From: Petaurus breviceps papuanus | Lineage: Eukaryota; Chordata; Mammalia; Diprotodontia; Petauridae | Reading direction: 5' to 3' | NCBI GenBank assembly: GCA_028583685.1 | Contig: JAMXIF010000065.1 | Span: 37,359,984-37,423,983 of the forward strand | Length of the DNA: 64,000 nt | In this document: positions 12,806-27,000 of the stretch, piece after piece | Position numbering within the stretch: the stretch's first letter is position 1 | Layout of the letters: each line of letters starts with the position of its first letter | Translations under genes and position numbers: made by a program | The notes under the pieces: generated by a model | Told to the model about the DNA's origin: nothing | What the model saw: only the letters and a program-made list of their open reading frames with translations | Databases searched by the model: none

Positions 12806-15800
12806 ATTTGCTGACCATGAAGGAATACCACTGTTTGCTGCAGTTACTGTGCCCAGACTTCCCCCTGGAGCTCACTCAGAAGGCAGCCAGGTAAACAGAC
12901 CTTCCTTGGCTCTCTCTGTATGGTAGGGCTCTTCAGCAGGACCCCAGATGGTAAAAATTGGGTGGTGACTAGGCTCGGAGAAGGGCCCCCCTAGAAAAAT
13001 CAGTGGAAGGAGAGGCCTCCAAGCATTACTGGGTAGCCATGCCTTCCTGAGTGGGGCCCAAGGCTCTCCTGGGACCCCTGTGGCAGAGCTCAGGGTCTGC
13101 ATGAGTCTGGAGCAGCTGAGGAAGGCCAGCAGAGACCCCAGGGAGGAAGGCACAAGACTGAGAGTGATTTAGGAGAGGCCTTGGGGATGGACCAAAGGTA
13201 CTGAGGTGGGATAGCATCGGTCAAGGTTTGAGGGGAGAGAAGCAGAGGCTTAGCTCCCAGAAGGTCTTGGCAGAAGAGGCTGGGAACCCCAGCTCCCCGA
13301 TGGGTTGTACTGTCTCTAACACATCTGACCAAACAAGGTAGTTGAGGTATGCTTCAGGGAATTGTTATTATTTTGGATAAGAGATAGAAAGACAGCAAAG
13401 CTGGGAGTGCTCTGAGTGAAGCATTTCCCCATTCCCTCTTCCTTGCTATTATTATGACAGGTTTGTTGAGTCTGTGTCTCTGAGAAGCCTACCTAGTAAT
13501 CCAGAAGAGAACCCTGCCTCTGTGAAGGGATGTGTGTGTGCCACATGCACGCACACACACACGTGGGCACACACACACACATGTCCATCCAGAAGCGTCC
13601 CTTGACCTTGTGTCTATTCCTGGCACTCCGTGCATCTGCATGTCTCTGGTGTCATGGGAGCGGCACAGGGCCACAGTTTGACCCCCACCTCAATTGACTG
13701 CCCATCTCCTGTTGGGAGCTGCTTTTCATGGCTCCGGTTCCCAAGGTTCTACCCTCCTGAAACATGAAAAAACAAACCCAAAGACTCAAGAAATTGGGAG
13801 GTCTCCCGCTGCCAGAGACAGATACTCAGTGGAATTCCCACTGCTGCAGGCCATTTGGCAACTCGTGACTCTGTAGCTAATTTTGCTGGCCATGTGTAAA
13901 ACTTGTCTTGGAATCATTTCTAGACACCTTGGTTTTTTTTCATCTCTCTCTGCACACACCCAGTATACATCTAAGGAAATGTCTTCTCCCAGAGCAGCCC
14001 ACAGGTCAAAGCCAAAGTCTCAGATCCTGCCATTTCTGAGTTATACACTAGCCAGGGAGCCCTGAACTGTTCTGCACTGAAAAAAAAAATGTGTGCCACC
14101 TCATGTACCAAGGGAATGGATTTGCACCCCAGTTTACCATTATAGTTTTCCTGTGGGCTTCAACCAGGATGAGGAAGACCCCACTCTAAAGAAGAATTCT
14201 CTGGAAAAGTTCAACCTGAGAGCTGGTATAAAGAAATGGGCCCAGATCCTCAAGTTGACCTTTGACATATGCCCAATTAGTATTAGGGTTTGGCTGCCAC
14301 CAGTCTAACTCACACCCTCATTATTGTCCTTGCTGGCCAAGCCAGAAGCGCCCTCTTCTTCCCCCTTTCTCCATGGGAGGGGAAGACTGTGTGCCACCCC
14401 AGTAGCCTCTCTTGGCACCAACTACCGCTAGTTTGCATCCTTCCCCTTTACTCATGTCCCTGCTTCCCAGACCCTCATAAAACACAGAACAAGATAATTT
14501 CATCCAAGCCCCTCTCACAGCCCAGAGGCTGAGGGTGACTTGCCCAGCCACAGAGCCAGACCTTGAACCCAGGGACTTTGGATTAATTGCCACTAGGTGG
14601 AGTAGGCCAGTCATAGCATGTGTCCAGGACCACAAGTGTCCCTCAACATTGTTGCTAGTGGGTCTCTGGAGTGACCCCAGCTCTGCCAAGGGGCTCCTGT
14701 TTGCCACACCCAGAAGTCTACTATTGGGATGTAAAGACTGCCCAGCCAGGATCAAAGGAGCCCCTGCAGCCAAGTTTTGTCTGTGGCAGCTGCCCAGGGA
14801 GCCTGTCCAAGGGAACACTGTGACAGTGCCAGTGCCAGCATCAGGGGAGTGACAGGCCAGGATCCTCCTGAGAGACCATCGTACTTGGGCAGAGGTTCAT
14901 GATCCCCCATTCTCCTTGGATGGGCGTCTGTGGTCCCTAGAATTATAAGTCAATGACTTTGCTATCTTCCCCACTCCATTTCCAGCTGGTGTTAATATGA
15001 GAAGGTTGGGGAAATCTGACCTAAGAGCTACTTGGCTATTGTTATTCTGGACCTCCCCTGGGGGAGGATGGATGGAAGATGTTAACCCCCAGAGGAGGGG
15101 GGCCTGGAAGGTTGCTTTTGCTGTTGCTGGAAGACCTGAGGAGCTCATTGCCCTGATGGACTTAGGTCCAGAGGGCCCTGGTGGCCTGAGGACACACACC
15201 AGAAGGAGGCTTCATTGTAGGATGATGTTTGTGTCAAGGAATTTAATCCACAAGGCTGCTGTAAACTGGAGGCCCCATTTGGGGGACAGTCTTTGCACAT
15301 CTGCAGGCTGTGTGTACTGTTAGTAGCATAGGCTGGACAGGAGAACAGCAGGTGGGAGAGGGACCTCACCTTAGGAGGGGTGGTCACCTCTTCCCTCCAC
15401 CCATTCAGTGAACACGTTTGCCCAGATGGCCAGAGTCACTAGACCACCTCCTTCCCCCTCCTTCAGGGCTCGCAAACCTTGTACTTCCACAGCCCCCCAC
15501 CCATCAGGGTGCAGTGAGAGGTCCCTAAGCCCCAGAACGGCTCCTCTGGGCCACATTTGCATAGCCCAGCTTCGGAGAACTTCATCCCCTGCTCAGCCTT
15601 ATTGTCACAATACTTGTAGAGGGGAAGGAGAACTGGGATCTGGGCTCAAATCCTAGACAACTGCTGGGGAGCCTCGGCAATCGAGATGCCTAACCTTGGA
15701 GCCTGTGAAGTGAAGGCGCTGGACGGGCTGGCCTCCAAGGTCTCTTCAGCTCCTGACCTGTGACCAATGTTCACATCTTCCTCTTGCTTCCAGGCTGACC

Positions 15801-18800
15801 CTTTGGCCTTTACAAAGCCCCTGACCCCTCCCAAAGGTCTGTCTCAAGCAGTGGCACAAACCACACCCATCTGCCTGTGGTCCTTTGGGCTCCCCTCTGA
15901 GCCCATCAGAGTGTTAGCTCACCTCCTGAGTCATAAATGTTAGCCAGGAAATCCCTGTCACACCCTTTGTGCCTGGACCTTAACAAGCATAGAAAGGCCA
16001 GGGTCTGCCTACCAGGAGCCTAGGCTCGAGCTGTATCACTAGATGTAATGGCTGCAGTGACACCTGGGAAATGGAAAGGGGCGTTTAGAGAGCTGTCTGC
16101 ACCAAGGAACACCTCCTCCTCCTCTCCCTCTTCCTAGCCCCTCTGCAGGGGCTCAGCCCAAATAACCACTTCCTGGCCTTCCCCACAGTCTCAGGCCACA
16201 GCAAGTTTCCCTTCAGTGGCAGAGCTGAAGACTTGAGAGGCCCCGGAGAAAGAGGCAGATCTCGGGGCTGGGCTCTCAGGTCTTCTAGGGACTGTTGCTA
16301 TGCAGTAATAACAAATACTAGGAGTGCAGAGGGCAGAAAATGTCAGGGAGAATGACTGAGGCAAGCATGAACATCCAAGCATGAAGCACTCCCGGTGCAG
16401 CGGCAGGGTGTGTGTGTGTCATGCTCACTTAGGGGGGCTGGAGACCAAACTGCTGGCCAGGCACTTCTGCCCTAGTGGGTGGGACCTGGAGCTTCTCCCC
16501 ACAGGGAATTTTCAAGACAAGTGAGGAGGAGGAAGCAGCCTGGCTGCCCTCCTCCTGCCATGGTTTGCTCACCCACAAAGGCCTTTCTCATGTCCTCGGA
16601 GCTGGCAAAGCCCATCTCAGAGACCCAAGCTCCTAGAGGAGCCTGGGAAAGGTCAAGACCACTGCAGGTGGGTGGTTTTCCTGGGGAGCCGTGATGCCAG
16701 CACACTGGCCCCTTCTTCCTCTCTGAAGAGCATGGCAGGACCATCTCTTGCTTAAGGCCCTGACCATGTCGGTCCTGAAATAGGCTGAGAGAAGCTCAGC
16801 AGTAGTAGGCCTGGGAGGGTTCCTCAGTAAGCTGCCTGAGAACCAGGACTGTCTGTATGATATCTCAAGAGAATGTAATCACAGAAGGGAAAGCACTGGG
16901 GTGCCATCAGTGCCACAGGCACTTGTCCAGCTCCTTTTATGTGCCAAGTAAACAAAGACAAAAGAGAAAGAGGCCCTGCCCCCAAGGAACTTACTGTCTG
17001 GCCCCAGGAGACCTCACAGACCTCTGTAGGTATATACAAAGTGGGGTGAAAGATGACTGGGGAGAAGGCAGGGGCAGAAGGAAACATCAGGGGAGTCCCT
17101 GCCCCCACAGAACTTACCGTCTGTCCCCAGGAGACCTCACAGACCTCTGTAGGTATATACAAAGAGGGGTGAAAGATGACTGGGGAGAAGGCAGGGGCAG
17201 GAGGAAACATCAGGGGGTAGGCAAATCAAATAGATGGTGGTCCTCAAATGGAACTGCTAGCCAGGGATTCCAGCCCAGGGAAAGGGCTTGGCAAGGAGAG
17301 CTGGAGAACCAAGCAAGGGTCAGGAGAGCACCTATAATAATAATACCAGAAAGGTCGGAAGCAGGCTGTGAAGGTCAAACAGCAGAGGGGTTTTCATTTG
17401 ATCCCAGGTGTCAGAGAACCCTGAGAGGTTAGTAAGTAGAGAGGGGCATGGTAACTAACACCAACATGGCAGCTGTGTGGAAAGGCTGGAGGCCCAAGGA
17501 TGCGAGGATGCCATTGCCACCATCACCCCAAGCCAAGATGGCAGCTCTGTGAGGAGAGAGAAAGGGATGGATTGGAGAGAAGCTGGGCCGGTAGAAGCAA
17601 CAGAATTTAGCCACTGATGTGAGAAGTAGAATGATAGTGTAGAATCAATAGCCCCAAGGTTGGGTGACACCAGTGACACCATCCTGGGGGGCCCTGGCCG
17701 GAGTTTATGGGCCATCCAATCTGAAACTCCTAATAGGCAGGTTGTGATTCAGGACTGGAATTTAGAGCAGAGACTAGGCCTCTGGATCTGGGCATCATCT
17801 TCTCATCGATGAAAAGATGACTCTTTCCAGCTCCAATGGATGATCCTTTAACTTGAACCCTGGAGATTGTGGGTTCTGTCACTCTGGCCCTCTGCCCGAC
17901 CCATGGGGTTGATTCACAATTCCTCCTGCCACCCCAGGAGCTTGTGGAAGGTGCCCCCTCAGAAGACTACCCCATCTAGAGTCAGAGCCATGGCGAGTGG
18001 AGGAGAACTCTGCTGCCGTAATGCCGATCAGCATCATAGATCACTGAGTGGTGGGAGACTTGGCCAGAAATGGCACTAGGCCGGGAGCACTGGCTTCCTT
18101 GGCACCTATTTGACCCGGCACCAGCCCAGCTTGGTAACGGGGAGTCAGGGAGGGCAAAGAGAGAAGGCAGCCCCCTCCAAGTAGCCCTCAGCTTCCTGCT
18201 CAGCCTCCTCCCTTGGTTAGCAGCAGCACCCCACCCTGTGCGTGTTTGCTCATTCTCCCCCAAGAGCCTGATTCCTCACACAGAGGAGGGTGCTTGAGGA
18301 GCGTTACATGAGCCAATAGATCTGTACAGATGCCTGTTGGCAGCAACCGTCCCTATTGACTCCACATCAAAGCTGGGGTGAAGAAAGGAGGGGGAGCTGC
18401 CTGTGTTCCTCCGGGTGTCAGAGTAGCTGGCATGTCCAAGAGGGGCCCCTTGGTTGGAGGGCTGCTCAGTCAACCTCTGTGTATTCACAAACAACCCATG
18501 TGCCTTGCTTCTTCTCCAAGAGATCTGAGGTGAGCTCAAAGGGAGAGCTGTCCACAGGGACACATGTGCTAACGGGGCCCAGTGGGGTGGAGCAGAAAGC
18601 CCCTCCTGTTTCCCCAAGACCCTGCCTGGGCTCAGTAGCACAAAACCCTAGGGCACAGTCAGATGCCTGGGAAATCAACCTTTAGTGGGCAGACTTAGTC
18701 TAGAGTCTGAAGACAGCATGTGAGGAAGGGCCAGGAACCTTCTGGCTCTCAGCTTCCCAGAGTGCCTCTGAGTTTTCATGAAGATCCCCAAGTGGGAAAG

Positions 18801-21800
18801 TCTGGTTAACTCAAGAACTGGCAAAATAGAAAAGGCTTTTGTGTCCATAGGGGACCCCTCAAGGAGCCCCTCTCCCTGTCTGCTCCATTTCAGACCAGTC
18901 TGATGGTTCTTAGCTTAGCCTTTGGTCTCCAGTGACCCAGGGCCAGGAGTGACATGCAGCCCTGCTCCATCAAAAAAGCACAGCCTTGCTATGATACCAT
19001 GTCAGTGAAGGGGGTTCCCCATGCGTGAGTCCCTCTGCTGACCCCAAGGCCCAGGGAGCCGCCCAAGGGAAGGGCCTTAACCAGGTTCATGCAACCAGTA
19101 AGGCCTCGAGCAGGAGAGGGAACTCAATGCCCCCCTGACTTAAAATCCAGAAACACTGGTCAGCCTCTCTGCTATCATAATTGACATGCTGCGCTTTGAG
19201 GTTTGCAAAAGGTCTCTTGTACATTATTTCATTTGATCCATACAACAGTCCTGTGAAGAAGAAATACTCCTGATGTAATTGTCCCCATTATACAGGCGAG
19301 GTTAGACAGTGACACCACCTGGCAGGCTGTCCCTTCCTTAGGAGCCTCAGAGGACATCCGGTCCAACTCTGTCGCTTTGCAGATGAGGAAAGCCAGGCCC
19401 AGGGCAGTTAAGTGCCCAAGGTCACCCTCCCACTCAGATTAGGAGAACTGGTGGGCTGGGAGAGGAATATGGCCCCTGCATTGGCGTCAGTGGCAGGGGC
19501 TTAGTGTGACAACAGAATCCGCTTCTTGGAGAGAATTAAAAATGGAGGCCACCATAGGGAGAGGAGGAGAAAGTCCCCACTTGGGACAAGTTAAAACAAG
19601 CAGTGCAGCCTCCCCAGAGGCTTTTATCTCCAGGAAGGAATTGGTTGGTCTGGAGATGGGCTCAGCCCTGCACTCCTCCCAGCAGCCATGCATGCGGCCA
19701 GCCCTGCTGCTCTGGGCAGTCAGAGGACCTGGGCAGCATGGGAGGGTGGGCCCCAGAGCTGGCTCCATCTGTCCAGCCCAGGGAGTCAAAAGGCTGAGGT
19801 GATGGCTGACGTAGGCTCGGTGGTTCCTCCACCCTGTGAGCGGTGCCAGCACTGGGCATGGGGCTTTGTTGAGCCCCAGGTGCCCCTCTGCACTGCTCCC
19901 CACGGATCAGCAGCTGGGCCATTTCCCCTCTTCTTTCTCCTATTTCCTGACCTTGTTCTCCCTGGTGAGAGCTGGACAGAAGTGCTGGTTAGCCCCTGTG
20001 TGGCGTTGGGTCCTTGAGCATTGATGAACTACTTGCTAATCCCCAGGGACTGTGCTGAGCGCTCCCCCTACAAAGACAGGCAAAAACAGTAGAGGACAGC
20101 AGCAGCCCCTTCCTTACTGGGATCAGCCCCAGTGTGCTCTCCCTTTCCCAAGATGGAAAACGAACGTCCTCTCCTTGATACCCAGTGGAGGGGATCAGGG
20201 CTCAATGGCTCCTCCCTGTGGCACGATTAGCCAGCACCACCTCCATAGCCCAGCCTTGGAAACATACGAAGGCCCTGCTGCAGTGATTTCCTCAGATGCG
20301 AGGATCCCGACCTTGCAAGGGGATCGAGAGTCACCTGGGCCAAAGCCCTCATTTTGTAGAAGAGAAAGCTGAACCCCAAGCAGGGGAAGTGATTTGCCCA
20401 GCATAATACAGGCCGTAAGGACCCGACGTAGAATTGGAATCTGGCGGATTCTATAAAGTCAGCTTTTTCCTTTGGGAAATGTGAGAAATAATGATAGTCC
20501 TAGGTATGGGGGCCAGCAGCAAGAGGGATAGGGTTTAAAATCAGTCATGGCAGCCAAGAATCCAGATGCTAGTATTCAGGCACCTGATGGGGCAACCCCC
20601 CCCCAGCGTAGTGCAGACACACCAGATTGGGAAGCAGAAGGATCTCCAGTCTGACTGCTGCTCACCAGAGCTCACTGGGCCCTGGGTGCAATCTCTACAG
20701 CGACCCATCTTGTTAGCAGCCAGGGGGTGTTCTTTCTGCATGAGGTGTATGCCCTAAATGGGGCACAGAGAAAGGACTAGAGAAAGAAGAGAATAAAAAA
20801 AGGGAACCCAATGTTAGACCAGAGGAAACCCTTCCTAGCACTAAGGGGCTCAGCCCAAGGGAGCAAGGGAAGTGTGAGACCTCAATGAGGTGTGCCCTGG
20901 GGTGGGGAAGAGGCAGAAGGGGCAGGACACGGGGTTCTAATACAAACCCTGAGCCCCTCATCGGAGGCTTTGGGGGTAGCCATGGCGGTGCAGAAGGATG
21001 GCTTGACTTCCTTTGACTTCAAGCGAAGCTTGAGTTTTTGTAGACTTGAGTGCTCACCTGGAACTAGAGAGTCGCACGATAGAGCCTCAGAGCTAAGAGA
21101 GGCCATTAGGTCCAGTGAAGAAAGGAATGAAAAAAGTAGGAAAGGGCGGTATGGTCCGTGGTCTCTGCCCTAACGAAGCGAGTGGCACCCAGCTCAAGCT
21201 CAGAGACCCCCAGTGAGCAAGAACTCACTACCTGCTGAGGCATCCCACTGCCATGTTAGGCAGTGTCCTCACATGTCTGAAGTCTCAGTTTACCTCTCTG
21301 TAGCTTTTGTCCATTGTTCTTGGTTCTGACTTCTGGGCTTAAGTAGACCTCTTAAGTCTTAAGACTTATGGGTCTAGCCTTCCCATTACAGCTCTTAAAA
21401 TACTCGGGTCAGCCCCCATGTCCCCCCTAAATCTCTCTTCCCCAAGTCTGTGTTACCTCTTCTATTTGACCCCCTTGCCTTTCAGACATCTCAGACAGGG
21501 CTTTGGCCACCACATCTATCAGTTCTTCCCGTAGCCTAAGCAGAAGTGCACTTGGCTGGGGGCCCTGATCTCTCCAAGGCATTGGGGTACTCTGTTATCA
21601 CCCCACAGGTCCTGGCTGTGCCCTCCCTAGAGGCCATTTTTGTTGTCCTTTCTAATCCAAAGGTCATTTCCTGTAAGGAGAGCAAACAAGGAGAATAAGT
21701 GTGTTCTCATCCCATTCACTATGAACATCAGGCTTCTCTTCCCCAGCACAGCCTAAAACCCCAACCCCTTCCCTCTGTAACCACCAGAGGCTCAGTACTG

Positions 21801-24026
21801 CTGACCCTGCCATGCTTTGGCACTCATAGTCTGCCAGTCCAGCTGCTTCCTTTTATAGAGGAGGAGATTGAGGCCTCTGAGGTTAAATCACCACAGTTAG
21901 CGAGTGAATTCTAAGTAGACGGTATTTATCTATTCCAAATAGATAGCATCTAACAGATAGTACGTGGTTCTGAATCCAGACTCTTCTGCTACACCAGGCC
22001 TCACCATGCCCTTCCATACTTCACTAAGTCTGGGTTGGGTGCATAATGTTGTTACATGTTCCATCCTAAAGCCACTTGCCTTGAAGCCCCTGGGCTCTTT
22101 CCTTTGCCCATCCTGATAAACCATATGTTTTCTGCGAGCTGAATGGTCCTCTCTTCAGAATGAAGGGATTTGTGGCTGAAGAATCTGAAAGGAGATCTGA
22201 AAGCTCCTTGTCTGAGCTAAAAAACAACTCTCTCCCCTCATCCCCCCATCTTTTCCCTCACCCAATATTCTCTCTATCATCTGGGTGGGTATTTTGTGGG
22301 AAAGATGGCAGGATGTGGGCAACATGATAATGCAGCTAGCTGGATTTGGAAGCGGCAGAATGGCCACAGAGGAGTCATTAATGGTTTGCTGTCCGCTTGA
22401 CAGGGGGTCTCCAGTGGAGGCCCCAGAGACCTGCACCCAGGGCCCTGACTTGGACAGATGACACAGAGCTGGGGCTAACAGGGCTAGGTTACCATCCAAT
22501 TCAAGACCTTGACAGGCTCCAAGGCTGGGTCAAGACAAATACAAAGAAACCTAATAGGGACAAATGGAACATCTTTCAGCTATAGAAGGGCAATGTGGCT
22601 AGCAGCAGTTCATCTGAAGAAGATCTAGGGCTCTGGAGATAGGATACAGGGATGGCATGATATGGCAGCCAGAAAAACTCATTCAATCTTATGCCACATT
22701 AAGAAAAAACTACTACATGCAGGAAGAATGAGGGAGATGAGGTCCCCCTGTCCTGTGCCCTGGTCAGAACATACTGGAGTGTTAGCTCAGTTATGGTGGA
22801 GGCCATTTGATGAAGAACATTGATTTAGTGGAGGGGGGACCAGGTGGGGAAGAGCCTTGATTCCCTGCCATAGGAGGATTGGTGGAAAGAGCTGGGAATG
22901 TTTAGCCTGGAAAAGGGAAGACCCAGGGGACATGGGAGCTGTCTTCAGGTAATTTAAAAGCTGTCACGTGGAAGGCTAGATTTATGATGCTTAAACCCAG
23001 AGGTGGGAACCAAGAACAATGGGCAAAAGCAAATTGAGCCTTAATACATATAAGGAGAATCTTCCTAACAAGGAGATGCTTTGGCAGGTAGCGAGTTCCC
23101 TCTCCCTGGGGGTCTCCAAACAAAATCCTAGTGGCCACTTGTCAGATAGGTTGTGGAGAGGCAGCTGCATTGCATGCTATATAGATAGCTTTACTATTCC
23201 CATTTATGAACAGTTATAGGATCATGCTTTCTAGATGTCATGATAGAGTGTGGGACTTGGAGGCTGGGAGAGCTGAGTGGTTTTGAGGATCAAATGAGAT
23301 ATTGTGTATAAAACACTCCACAGAAAGTTCTCTGTCTTGATTGCCGATTCCTTTCCAAGAGTGCCGCATTTGGCTGGATGACATTGTTGGAGAGGCCTTC
23401 CGGTAATCGGATTTTTGTGATGCTGATGCCTGGGGGCCAAGCTGGCCATGCCTCCTGTGAGGAGGTCTAGTCATTGCTGCTGTAAACACAGATTTACACA
23501 GAGGAGTGACAGGGCCTGAGGGAGGAGCCAAGGGCGCTTGGGGGCTGGAGCCTGAGTAGGGTCTCCCTCTCCCCCAGGATCGTGCTTATGGATGACGCGA
23601 TGGACTGCCTCATGTCTTTTTCGGATTTCCTTTTCGCCTTTCAGATCCAGTTCTACTACTCTGGTAAGTAGAGGTCATTCCTACTTCCCTCCCCGCCTCA
23701 CCAGGCATGGGTCTGGCCTAGCCTCCACTCCCCTCTTCCCTGCCTATCTTTGTTTTATACTCTAGACACGAGTCTAGAGGACTTGCCGGTTCTTTCAGCA
23801 GTTGAAAAGATTTCGGCTGTGGGGTCCATTCCCCTTCTCACAAGGTCCCCTTCTCACAAAGGTCCAAGCTCCCTTCTTACAAGACAGGCTGAGCAGAAAC
23901 TGTAAAGCTCCCAGGCCACTTAACGGCTCCAGCATCTGTACCTTCAATGACCTTCTACTCCAACCACATGGTCTCACATCTCCCAGAACCCCCTTATGCA
24001 GCAGGTCTCTGTGCCCCAAGGAGAGG

Positions 24027-24076
<50 letters not shown>

Positions 24077-27000
24077 NNNNNNNNNNTGGCCTCAGATACT
24101 TAACACTTACTAGCCATGTGACCTTAGGTAAGTCACTTAACCCCAACTGCCCTGCCTTCCCCCTTCCAAAAAGCAAAAAAAAAAGAGAGAGAGAGAACAG
24201 CCCTTAAAGAGGTGACTTTTTCTCTGCCCTTTTAGCCATAGGAAGACCTTTTTTTTGGCTACTTCTATGCAGCTCTCAGCCCTTGGAGTAGGGCTTAAGT
24301 TAGTAAGCATTTATTGCACTCTTACTGTGTGCTGGGGATACAAAGAAAGTCCTACTGTCCAGGAGCTCCCGAGTCTAACAGGAGGGACAGAGTGCACGTC
24401 ACCACATGCAAACGATGCAGGCAGGATAAATGGGGCAGGCTCAGAGGGAAGCCTCAGACTCTGAGGAAGGGCTTCTGCCAAAAGGGAGGATTTTAGCTGA
24501 CACTTGAGGGAAGCAAGAGACCCTTGGGGGTGGAGAAGAGGAGGGAGAGGGGTCCAGGCAATCTGGGGAGACAGCCAGGAAAACGGCCACAGTTGGGAGC
24601 TGGAGAGTCTTGTTTGAGGAACATTAAGAGGGCCATTGCCACAGACTCAGAGGGTGTGTGGAGAGGAATAAGGTGTAGGATGATGGCAAAGGTAGCAGGG
24701 AGTCAGCTTGGGAAGGCCTTTAAGAGCCAAGCAGGGGATTCTTCCATTTTATCCTGAAGGTGATAGGAGAGAGAGGGCTGACATGGCCGGCCTGATCTTT
24801 GGGAAAGTCACTTTGGTGGCTGGATGGCAGATGGACTGGAGGGGAGTGGGGAGAGACCTGAGACAGGCAGACCCAGCAGCAGCTGTTGGGATCCTCCAGT
24901 GTGAGGGGCTAAGGGCCTGCCCCAGAGGAGAGAAGGGGACACTGGGAGAGACGTTACAGAGGTGGAAACACCAGGAGCCGGTGCTGCTCGCATGGTGGGG
25001 GTGAGAGCGTGAGATGCTGAGGACGCATCCTAGGCCATGAGCCTGGGGCATTCCCACTGACTGTCTGGTCTCCCCACCTCACTTCCCACGTTGTCCGAGG
25101 TCTCTGTTCTTTTGGATCATACCCTTGGCCCTCAGGAGAACATAGGGCAGCAGTAGGCACTGAGGTCAGTTGGGCCAAAGAACCCAGGAGGAGGACAATG
25201 GTCAGAGCCTTGACGTGAGCCTGAGCCAAGTTTCCCTTGGTTCCCCAGAATTCTTGGAGAGTGTGGCTGCCATTTATCAGGACCTGCTGACAGGCAAAAA
25301 CCCCAACACTGTCATAGTGCCAACATCATCCAGTGGGCAGCATCGTCAGCGGCCTGCCTTAAGTGAGACCAGCGCCCTGGAGGGAGTGGAAGCCTCCCTT
25401 TTCTTTCAGTACCTAGAGAACCTGTGTGACCGCCACAAGTACAGGTGAGTAGAGGGAGCCCCTGTTCGGCCCCATACAGCAGGGTGACGTGCATTTACCC
25501 TCCCTGGGTGAGAAGAAGCAAGGGCTTGGAGCAGATGTGTATCAGGAGGAGCAGCCAGCCCCTGGGGAGGTGGGAGAAGGAAATGCCCGCCTTTTCTCTC
25601 CCCCTCTCCCTGCCACAAGGGGCCTCTGGGCTCAGGGAGTAAAGGAAACTAGACACTGATTGAAAACCATTCCAGATGACATGTTTGCAAAGATTCACAT
25701 CCCCTTGGACAACCCCTCTCCTGCCTAGTTTAGTCCCTTAATGAGAATCACTGAAGTAAAGTCATGTGTGTGTGCGTGTGTGTATGTGTGCGTGTGTGTG
25801 TGGGCATGTGTACGTGTGCGCACGTGCATGTGTGTGTGTGTGTACAAGATGGCAATCTCAGCTGGCTCCAGGCCCGGAGACCATCCCAGCAGAGCCATGG
25901 CCAGCCTGGAGACTTGCTCACTCTGGCCTAAACATTGGCTCCCAGCTGCTTCCCCTCTGAGCACTTGCCATCACCCCACTCCTATTCTAGCTTATGGGAT
26001 CATTGGTTTCAAGCCATAGAGACCTGGGAGGTCATTGCATCCATTGCCCTCATTTTACAGATGAGAGAGCTGAGGCACAGGGAGGCTGTCGCACAGCTAG
26101 GAATAGAAGGGACGGGGCTTCCTCCCACCGCACACAGCGCTCTGCCTGCTGCCTCCCTGGCCAGGGTCTTGTGAGCACAAAAGGCCGTCTTTGTACCCTG
26201 GGCCTTGTCTTTTGGCATCTGCTGTGAGACTAGGGCTCAGGTATCTGCCAGGTGCCCCCTGCCCGGCCCTTTACGTCAAGGTTTAGCCTGGCCATTTCCC
26301 TTTCAGCTGCCCCCCTCCAGCTCTTGTCAAAGAAGTCCTGAGCAACGTCCAAAGACTGACCTTCTATGGCTTCCTCGTGGCGCTCTCCAAGCATCATGGG
26401 ATCAACCAAGCCCTGGGTAAGGTGGCCCACTTGAAGTCTGGGTCTTGATCTGTACTAGAGTGAGAGGCAGGGGCCTGGACCTTCAGGAGGGCCGTGACCA
26501 GGGCCCCCTCTCCCCTTGTCCTGCCCAAACATGAAGCTGCCCAGCCCTTCCCCATAGAAGCCTTGCCACCCAGCCCCTCAAAGAGAAGGGAGGGGCCTAC
26601 TGCTGGGCAAAACTGAGCTGTTTGCCCGGCAGCTCCTGAGATTATACATCAAAGACAAGAATCCCATCTGTAAACAGTGCTAAGGTCTGGCAAGGGATGC
26701 CTTTCTTCTCAGTAAGAAAAAAATCCACATCTTCTAGGGGAGCTAAGAAAACAGGTCAGGGGGTGAGCCAGTTCCCCTTTTTGTTCCCTGTTCAGTGGCT
26801 GGGTCACTTGGCCCTGGCCCTCTGCCGGCCCCACCCCCACTGCCAGTTGGCCCACAGTTGCTAGAAGGATTTGGGGGGGGGGGGCGGTTCTCAGCCTTGC
26901 TTCAGACTTTGAGGGCTTCTGTGCTCTTCGGCTCCCCCCCTTCTCCCTTGGAGCCTTTCTCTTGGTCCCCTCTTCTTTCTGGTAGGCTAACCCTAAACCT

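Larger units (their letters stand above)
12891..23577 (+). other. CSTPP1: CSTPP1 intron, 10.7 kb
   Basis: It is bounded by the donor gtaaac at 12891 and the acceptor CCCCCAG ending at 23577. It contains short GT/CA tracts near 13540-13582 and MIR copies near 14500-14600 and 15640-15750. The duplicated L2 at 16.9 kb, further MIR at 19.2-19.4 and 20.3 kb, and L3 copies at 21.2 and 22.4-23.2 kb are listed separately. No coding exon is recognised. Stretches 12891-14480, 15760-16880, 17730-19170 and 20430-21180 show nothing identifiable. Confidence 0.75.
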
